Source: CBDHHC01 sp050633205 (lineage in GTDB: Bacteria > Pseudomonadota > Alphaproteobacteria > Rhizobiales > CBDHHC01). Taken from it: a stretch of 11,915 nucleotides of DNA. The notes beneath the pieces are model-generated. The model did not search any database and had not been told where the DNA came from. It saw only the letters and a list, made by a program, of their open reading frames with translations. Below, one piece after another: positions 7,686 to 11,915 of the stretch (within the stretch, counting starts at the first letter, position 1; each line of letters begins with the position of its first letter). The position numbers were made by a program, and so were the translations under genes. Where the stretch lies: NCBI GenBank assembly GCA_050633205.1, contig JBOEGA010000041.1, positions 1 through 11,915 of the forward strand. The letters are read 5' to 3'.

Positions 7686-9182
7686 TCAGGTTCCACAAAA
7701 GGTTTTGTAAGGGCCGAGGTCGTCTGGCGGGGGGGACACAAATTCTTCCCGGCCGGGTATCTCATCGTAAGGATGCTCCAGAACTTCCAGCAGGGTCTCG
7801 AATTTTGAATAGTCTCCATTTGACACTGCTGCCGTAAGGGCTTCTTCTACCTTGTGGTTTCTTGGAATGTAGAGCGGGTTGACCTTGTTCATTGCCTTGG
7901 CGCGATTGAATGGGTTTGGGGTGCTGCTATCTTCTTTTTCATACCGTAGTTGCCAACGGGGAAGCCAGCTTTTAAAGGCTGAGGGATCATCGAATAATGA
8001 AACTGCCTCTTCCGGTTTGCCATTAACTGCCTTAGCCAGACTGCGGAACAGAAGTGTATAGTCTACATTCTGATTTTCCATTGAGGATAATAAGTCATTG
8101 GCCAGTTCCAGATCACCGTCTTCTTGTGTGCTGAGGCCAAGCCTGGTACGCATTCCGTCAAGCCAGTAGGCTGTGTATATCTCAGGGAAAGTTGCGATTA
8201 CATTTTTTGCCTTTTCAACTGCTGCCTCATCGTTGTCATCAATAAGTGGCAGCAGAGATTCTGCGAAGCGGGACAGATTCCATTTGGCGATGACAGGCTG
8301 GTTTTTATAGGCATAGCGGCCATGCTCGTCGATTGAGCTGAACAAAGCATCCGGGTTGTAGTTGTCGATAAAGGCGCAAGGGCCGTAGTCAATGGTCTCG
8401 CCGGATATTGTCATATTGTCTGTGTTCATCACACCATGCACAAAGCCAACATGCATCCATCTGGCGATCAGTGCAGCCTGTTTATCCAGTACCGCTTCAA
8501 AGAATGACAGATACGGGTTTTCAGCATCTTTCAGGTGCGGGTAGTGGCGGGCTATTGTATAGTCTGCGAGTTGCCTGCTTTTTTCAGTTTCACGTCGTGC
8601 AGCAAAGAACTGGAATGTTCCGACACGGATATGGCTGGCAGCAACGCGGGTGAAGACTGCGCCGGGTAATATGGTTTCGCGTATGACATCCTGGCCTGTG
8701 GTTACTGCGGCGAGTGCGCGAGTTGTCGGTATTCCCAGAGCATGCATTGCTTCTCCCAGCAGATATTCGCGCAGAACCGGGCCCAGAGCCGCTTTGCCAT
8801 CTCCACCGCGGGAAAATGGTGTTGCGCCTGATCCTTTCAGGTGAATGTCTTTTCTGTTGCCATGTATGTCAATGACTTCGCCCAGCAGTAATGCACGTCC
8901 ATCGCCAAGCTGGGATGAGAAAAAGCCGAACTGATGGCCTGCATATGCCTGAGCCAATGGATTTGCTCCTTCAGGAGCTTTGCTGCCTGAGAAGATTTCT
9001 GCACCTGTCTCGCTATCCAGAAGCGACGGGTCCAGCCTCAGTTCTTCCGCCAGCACCGTATTAAGCTTTATCATTTTGGGGGCAGGGGCTTTGTCACCTT
9101 TCCAGGAGACATAGAAGTCTTCCAGAGATCCGGCATAACTGTTGTCAAAATTAAAGCTGATCCGGTTTTGATCAGTTGTCAT
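7686..9182 (-). CDS. selO: Protein adenylyltransferase SelO (YdiU/UPF0061 family)
   Basis: A 498-residue pseudokinase-fold enzyme that transfers AMP from ATP to Ser, Thr or Tyr of target proteins; in other bacteria the family is linked to redox stress. Family hallmarks are FDNSYA (12-17), AQAYAGHQFG (77-86), QLGDGRALLLGE (91-102), LKGSGATPFSR (115-125, Lys116), LREY (Glu139), ASHIRVGTFQ (182-191), MNTDNM (Asp255-Asn256) and IDYGP (Asp265), matching the known ATP and metal ligands. The protein ends in FCGT, so Cys496 takes the antepenultimate position that is selenocysteine in animal SELENOO. The length is normal. It starts at ATG 9182, with only a weak ribosome site (AGAAAG about 11 bases upstream). 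It converges on the methyltransferase gene and diverges from the membrane-protein gene. Confidence 0.96.
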   Translation of the reverse strand: MTTDQNRISFNFDNSYAGSLEDFYVSWKGDKAPAPKMIKLNTVLAEELRLDPSLLDSETGAEIFSGSKAPEGANPLAQAYAGHQFGFFSSQLGDGRALLLGEVIDIHGNRKDIHLKGSGATPFSRGGDGKAALGPVLREYLLGEAMHALGIPTTRALAAVTTGQDVIRETILPGAVFTRVAASHIRVGTFQFFAARRETEKSRQLADYTIARHYPHLKDAENPYLSFFEAVLDKQAALIARWMHVGFVHGVMNTDNMTISGETIDYGPCAFIDNYNPDALFSSIDEHGRYAYKNQPVIAKWNLSRFAESLLPLIDDNDEAAVEKAKNVIATFPEIYTAYWLDGMRTRLGLSTQEDGDLELANDLLSSMENQNVDYTLLFRSLAKAVNGKPEEAVSLFDDPSAFKSWLPRWQLRYEKEDSSTPNPFNRAKAMNKVNPLYIPRNHKVEEALTAAVSNGDYSKFETLLEVLEHPYDEIPGREEFVSPPPDDLGPYKTFCGT

Positions 9183-9556
9183 GATGATTGTTCTTTCTGT
9201 GAAAAGGTGCGTTGTTCATGACAATAGGGGAGAAGGTGTGGTTATACAAGGGAGTGTGGGGGGATGATACTGCAGTGCGGTGAGGTTTACTGGAGAGGCT
9301 GGTTTGAACCGGGTCGTTTTTGCCATACGAGAGGGTAATGGTTACCGGGTACCGGATAAAATGACGGAACTGGCTCTGTATGCCAAATCAGCTTCGTGGC
9401 CGATCATTTTTCCGGTATGACATTTTTTTGGGGAATGGGTGGGGTTAATATTATATTGCTTTAACTTTTCTATCTGCACAAAAAATACTGAAGTTCTTCA
9501 AACTGAGTGCCTAAATGATTGTTATTATCCGGCTAATGCACGGGGAGGCTATTTTT
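9183..9556. other. Intergenic region between selO and the membrane-protein gene
   Basis: This 374-nt divergent gap contains no convincing gene. It must hold the promoter of selO (- strand, left side) and probably that of the next gene on the right. It carries copy 1 of the interspersed repeat (9323-9422). A weak + promoter candidate is TTAACT (9461-9466) with AATACT (9484-9489) 17 bp later, each matching four of six consensus positions. Confidence 0.6.
9323..9422 (+). repeat. Interspersed intergenic repeat, copy 1 (diverged)
   Basis: A 100-bp segment that shares its two ends with the copies at 10899 and 11585: TACGA, then TGGTTAC, GGGTACCGGATA on the left, and GTGGCCG followed by TTCCGG-ATGACA on the right. 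The middle differs. The ends form an imperfect inverted repeat, TACCGGATAAAATGA (9350-9364) against TCATTTTTCCGGTA (9404-9417), with a single extra base, so the copy could fold into one long hairpin. Confidence 0.75.
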
Positions 9557-10819
9557 ATGTCAAATAACGAGATCATTGAGAACAAGGATAATCATTCGGT
9601 TCTGGAGCAGCTGTACAGAACGAGACCAAAGCAATTTGGTGAATGGTTTTCCGAAGCTTATAAAGCGTTTCCGAATTCCGAGACGTTTCAGACCTGGGAT
9701 GCGCGGCTGAATTATCAGGTTGTTTCGCAAAGTTATTTTAACAGATCCAGCTTTATTGTGATGCTGGTGTTGTGTGTGCTGGCAGGTGCTCTGGTTCGAT
9801 TACCGGCTATTTTACCCATTGACTACCGATGGTATCACCCGCAATTTATTGCTTCTATAGCGATTTCTATGTTGACAGCCTATTTTCTTTGTACTGCGGA
9901 TATAACAAAGAGGCGTCTCGGGTTTATTATTACTGCCTCGGCATTGTTATACATCTTCACGTATTTTTTGCCCTTTGACTCTCCTTATTCAAAACGAAGC
10001 AGTTCTGTTATTGTTGCGATTGTCAGTTTGCCGCTGGTGCATTTCACTTTACTTGCGTATGCATTTATGGGGGATAAATGGAAAACAACTGAGGGGCGAC
10101 TGCAGTTTATTCATTATATCGGGGAAACGATAATTTACACTGCCTTGATTCTGGTCGGGGGTATTATACTTACCATATTGACTGCGGGTATTTTTTCATC
10201 TCTCAACCACAAAATTTTTGACTGGTATGGCAGCAATATTGTTCCGATTGGGATGATTTGTTCGATCATTGTTGCGACGTTTATTTATGATGGCATCATC
10301 CGGAGAGAAGGCAGGCTGGCAAGCATTATCGCCAATATCTTTGCTCCCCTTTTGCTGGTGACTGCTGCTGCGTTTCTTATGGTTCAATTGACAGGAGCAC
10401 GACCTCGTTTTGCGGACAGGGAAGCTCTTTTTATATTTAATGCCCTTCTGGTTGTTGTCTGGGGAACTGCTATTTACTCGTTGCTCAACAAGGATCAATC
10501 ACAGAAATTTGGCCTTCAGGATGTGATCAATACCGGGCTTATCATTGCCACGGTTATTGTCAACCTGATTGCGCTGTCAGGAGCGCTCTACAGTATAACA
10601 GACAAGTATGGGCTTACAGCCAGCAGGGCTTATCTTATTGGTACAAATATTCTTATCATGCTGCATCTGGTTCTTATCCTTAAGTCATATTTGCAGGAAT
10701 TCCGTGGTTCATCAGAAAAGGGAAGGCTTAATAATGTTATTGCGGGTTATCTGCCGGCTTATTCCATATGGTCGTTATTTTCGGCGCTTGGGACACCTTT
10801 GATTTTCTGGTTTAAGTGA
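9557..10819 (+). CDS. Polytopic inner-membrane protein, DUF4153-like
   Basis: I chose ATG 9557 (420 residues) because GGGGAGG lies eight bases upstream; the longer frame from 9515 has no such site. A hydrophilic N terminus (1-62, net acidic at first) is followed by about ten to eleven membrane helices, near residues 65-84, 96-112, 122-139, 149-171, 191-212, 226-244, 254-279, 290-309, 324-344, 358-377 and 395-416. The C-terminal stretch with DKYGLTASRAYLIG (349-362) resembles the closing motif of DUF4153/DUF4173 membrane proteins, whose function is unknown. I see no catalytic or transport signature. It stands alone, divergent from selO, with repeat copies on both sides. The family assignment is tentative, but its nature as an integral membrane protein is clear. 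Confidence 0.85.
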   Translation: MSNNEIIENKDNHSVLEQLYRTRPKQFGEWFSEAYKAFPNSETFQTWDARLNYQVVSQSYFNRSSFIVMLVLCVLAGALVRLPAILPIDYRWYHPQFIASIAISMLTAYFLCTADITKRRLGFIITASALLYIFTYFLPFDSPYSKRSSSVIVAIVSLPLVHFTLLAYAFMGDKWKTTEGRLQFIHYIGETIIYTALILVGGIILTILTAGIFSSLNHKIFDWYGSNIVPIGMICSIIVATFIYDGIIRREGRLASIIANIFAPLLLVTAAAFLMVQLTGARPRFADREALFIFNALLVVVWGTAIYSLLNKDQSQKFGLQDVINTGLIIATVIVNLIALSGALYSITDKYGLTASRAYLIGTNILIMLHLVLILKSYLQEFRGSSEKGRLNNVIAGYLPAYSIWSLFSALGTPLIFWFK

Positions 10820-10852
10820 TGGGAGCGGGTTTATTAGGGGGTAGCCGGATAT

Positions 10853-10869
10853 ACACTGAACAGTGTTTT
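10853..10869 (+). terminator. Possible weak intrinsic terminator after the membrane-protein gene
   Basis: ACACTG (10853-10858) and CAGTGT (10861-10866) are perfect inverted arms around AA, followed by a short T run to 10869. It lies 34 nt after the stop at 10819, which suits a terminator, but the stem is short and the T tract brief. Confidence 0.35.
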
Positions 10870-10898
10870 GGAAGCGTTTTTGTTTGGAGGGTTTTTTA

Positions 10899-10997
10899 CC
10901 TTACGAGAGGACAATGGTTACTGGGTACCGGATATTTTTCCGGGGAGGGGATTTTGGTGATTGATGGATCTGTGGCCGGCAAAATTCCGGCATGACA
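10899..10997 (+). repeat. Interspersed intergenic repeat, copy 2
   Basis: A 99-bp element aligning without gaps to copy 3, 686 bp downstream in the same orientation. Over the shared 83 bp from TGGTTAC to CATGACA I count four differences. It contains two local hairpins: CCGGA (10928-10932) with TCCGG (10939-10943), and GCCGG (10975-10979) with CCGGC (10987-10991). Neither copy encodes a protein. It looks like a REP- or MITE-like palindromic element. Confidence 0.85.
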
Positions 10998-11035
10998 CAG
11001 GAGGGAGTGTGGTGCTCAAAGAATTTATCGGCTAG

Positions 11036-11188
11036 TTTTCGGCTAATTTGCGATCAATATCCAAAAATCCCGATAGCTGCAGTGTAACACATAAGTATTT
11101 ACTATTGAAACTAGATTGCAAGGAACTTCCGCTGGAAAGACTGGGCAATGAATATTTTAAAAAGCACATGTCTACTTTAAAAAAATAG
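11036..11188 (+). pseudogene. Possible C-terminal coding remnant, about 50 codons
   Basis: The frame from 11036 to the TAG at 11186-11188 is open for 50 codons. It reads like a protein tail, with stretches such as THKYLLLKLDCKELPLERLG and NEYFKKHMSTLKK. A TAG at 11033 closes it upstream. It has no ATG near its beginning and no ribosome site; TTG 11048 is the only early start. I do not recognise the family. It could be the decayed end of an old gene or chance; low confidence. Confidence 0.2.
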
Positions 11189-11270
11189 GGGGGGATATTG
11201 TTGCAAAACTAAATGGTTAATTTTTTCTTAAAAGATGAACTTTGAATTTTTTTGTCTAATGTAAACTGGT

Positions 11271-11359
11271 GTTATTTTGATGGTAACAGAGGTGATTTTC
11301 AGGTGAATTGGCGTGAATATGGGGTGAAGATATGTGAGTGGCAGGTGAGAGGGTGGTGT
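11271..11359 (+). repeat. Helically phased GTGA repeat array
   Basis: GTGA occurs at 11292, 11303, 11313, 11324, 11334 and 11345, then GTGT at 11356, giving steps of 11, 10, 11, 10, 11 and 11 bp, close to one DNA turn. Viewed as 21-bp units starting at 11292, 11313 and 11334, units share 12-14 of 21 bases; a weaker unit starts at 11271. More GTGA motifs follow at 11383 and 11396. All face the same side of the helix, as expected for an array of protein-binding half-sites. What binds is unknown. Confidence 0.6.
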
Positions 11360-11396
11360 TGGTATTTGCAGGAAAATGTGGGGTGAATTTGATTGG

Positions 11397-11405
11397 TGAT
11401 ATAAT
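11397..11405 (+). promoter_or_regulatory. Extended -10 promoter element
   Basis: TGATATAAT is a perfect extended -10 (TGN followed by TATAAT at 11400-11405). No good -35 box lies 16-18 bp upstream, which fits an extended -10 or an activator-dependent promoter. It lies just right of the phased GTGA array, and the last GTGA (11396-11399) overlaps it. No gene follows within the window, so the transcript is unknown. Confidence 0.45.
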
Positions 11406-11584
11406 GTAACCATCTGAAATGTACTAATATTTTATCTTTTTGTCACTTATTTATCCCCGCCTATCTTTGGGATGATATGATTGGTGTAGGCAGCTTCTTA
11501 CGGCTGTTTTGGTTCTTTGACAGGTTTATGATCAGAATTACTGAGAATTCTTTTGGAGAGTATTTCTGTAGCGTGAAGTGAGTG

Positions 11585-11683
11585 CCCTACGATGGATTAG
11601 TGGTTACTGGGTACCGGATATTTTTCCGGGGATGGGATCCTGGTGATTGATGGATCTGTGGCCGTCAAAATTCCGGCATGACA
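11585..11683 (+). repeat. Interspersed intergenic repeat, copy 3
   Basis: Same element and orientation as copy 2, aligning over 99 bp without gaps; the core 11601-11683 differs at four of 83 positions. One difference changes GCCGGC to GCCGTC and shortens the right hairpin stem by a pair. The leftmost part (11593-11600) is the most diverged. It lies 47 bp from the tRNA remnant. Confidence 0.85.
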
Positions 11684-11730
11684 TGTGTGGGATGAAGTGT
11701 GGGAATGTGTCCGGAATGGATCTGTTGTAC

Positions 11731-11774
11731 TGGCAGGGGCAGCAGGGTTCTAACCCGCGATCCACGCTTTTGGA
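11731..11774 (-). pseudogene. 3'-half remnant of tRNA-Trp(CCA)
   Basis: Read on the - strand, this gives tRNA 3'-half geometry exactly: U33, anticodon CCA (11771-11773), GGATC in the variable region (11759-11763), a 5-bp T stem (GCGGG/CCTGC, one G-U pair), a 7-base T loop, acceptor strand TGCCCCT, discriminator G and 3' CCA (11731-11733). From the anticodon on it is 43 nt, the same length as the E. coli tRNA-Trp 3' half as I recall it, with the acceptor end nearly identical. The T loop reads TTAGAAC instead of TTCGAAC, and no matching 5' half exists (AGGGGCA is absent upstream). It is therefore a dead fragment, most simply the tRNA 3' end left at an integration site. Confidence 0.6.
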
Positions 11775-11915
11775 TGTAATATTTTTTCTTTTCAATCAAT
11801 GTGTTAAGTGGAGAAAAAAACAAAATATACCTACCATATATCAATGACTTAGGTAGGGTTTTGACAAAAATTAGTTGTGTTTTGATGCATCATATGTACT
11901 AGCCTCGACAAGATC

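Larger units (their letters stand above)
10820..11915. other. Gene-poor region rich in repeats and remnants
   Basis: About 1.1 kb with no intact gene I can support. In order it holds a weak hairpin (10853), repeat copy 2 (10899-10997), an 11-bp tandem duplication TCGGCTAGTTT/TCGGCTAATTT (11028-11049), a possible coding remnant (11036-11188), a phased GTGA array (11271-11359) and an extended -10 box (11397-11405). These are followed by repeat copy 3 (11585-11683), a tRNA-Trp 3' remnant (11731-11774) and a dyad next to TTGACA near the right edge. The short frames here lack ribosome sites or overlap these repeats. Confidence 0.65.

Noticed and set aside
7728..7734. Run of seven G within selO as a possible phase-variation tract
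   Set aside because: It encodes a short Pro run near the C terminus of an otherwise normal full-length SelO; nothing suggests switching.
9290..9315. GGTTTGAACC, resembling a tRNA T arm
   Set aside because: On neither strand do the flanking five bases pair as a T stem, and no acceptor end follows.
9264..9338. 24-codon + frame starting after a G-rich stretch
   Set aside because: It runs into repeat copy 1, is very short and has no recognisable sequence; the G run is a poor ribosome site.
11228..11413. 61-codon frame on the - strand with seven-residue repeats
   Set aside because: The repeat pattern is the 21-bp DNA periodicity of the GTGA array read in frame; there is no ribosome site before the start.
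11647..11847. 66-codon + frame containing WQGQQGSNPRST
   Set aside because: This is the antisense translation of the tRNA-Trp remnant plus repeat copy 3, a familiar false gene.
1..11915. CRISPR array or insertion-sequence transposase
   Set aside because: No regularly spaced identical repeats with unique spacers and no transposase motif in any frame; the repeats seen are single interspersed copies and a 10/11-bp array.

Overview
The window looks like chromosomal DNA of a Gram-negative bacterium of moderate GC, most likely a proteobacterium and perhaps an alphaproteobacterium. The hints are a SelO protein ending in Phe-Cys-Gly-Thr, a lipoprotein signal on a periplasmic-type protease, and short intergenic repeats ending in CCGGCATGACA. 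The taxonomic call is an inference.

Left block (1-6820, all +): a five-gene operon-like run. It holds a membrane-anchored FHA protein (cut by the left edge), a soluble protein with an atypical FHA domain, a PP2C phosphatase with a C-terminal membrane anchor, a lipoprotein-type trypsin-like protease joined through a membrane helix to two cytoplasmic FHA domains, and a transmembrane Ser/Thr kinase with a large periplasmic region. Spacing is tight (55 nt, a TGATG overlap, 15 nt, 15 nt). Together these supply a writer (kinase), an eraser (PP2C), four phosphothreonine-reader domains and a periplasmic protease. I read this as one transmembrane phosphothreonine signalling system. Threonine motifs flanked by acidic residues, found in four of the five proteins, could be the phosphorylated ligands. 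No type VI secretion gene is visible in the window.

Middle block (6821-10819): a SAM-dependent methyltransferase (+) behind a palindrome-bearing promoter region, convergent with selO (-), then a polytopic membrane protein (+). The 374-nt gap before the membrane protein carries copy 1 of an interspersed repeat.

Right block (10820-11915): about 1.1 kb with no convincing intact gene, but with structure. It has two more copies of the roughly 100-bp repeat, a possible coding remnant, an array of GTGA motifs spaced 10-11 bp that leads into a perfect extended -10 box, and on the - strand a 44-nt remnant of the 3' half of tRNA-Trp(CCA). The tRNA piece suggests that an integrated element begins near or just beyond the right edge.
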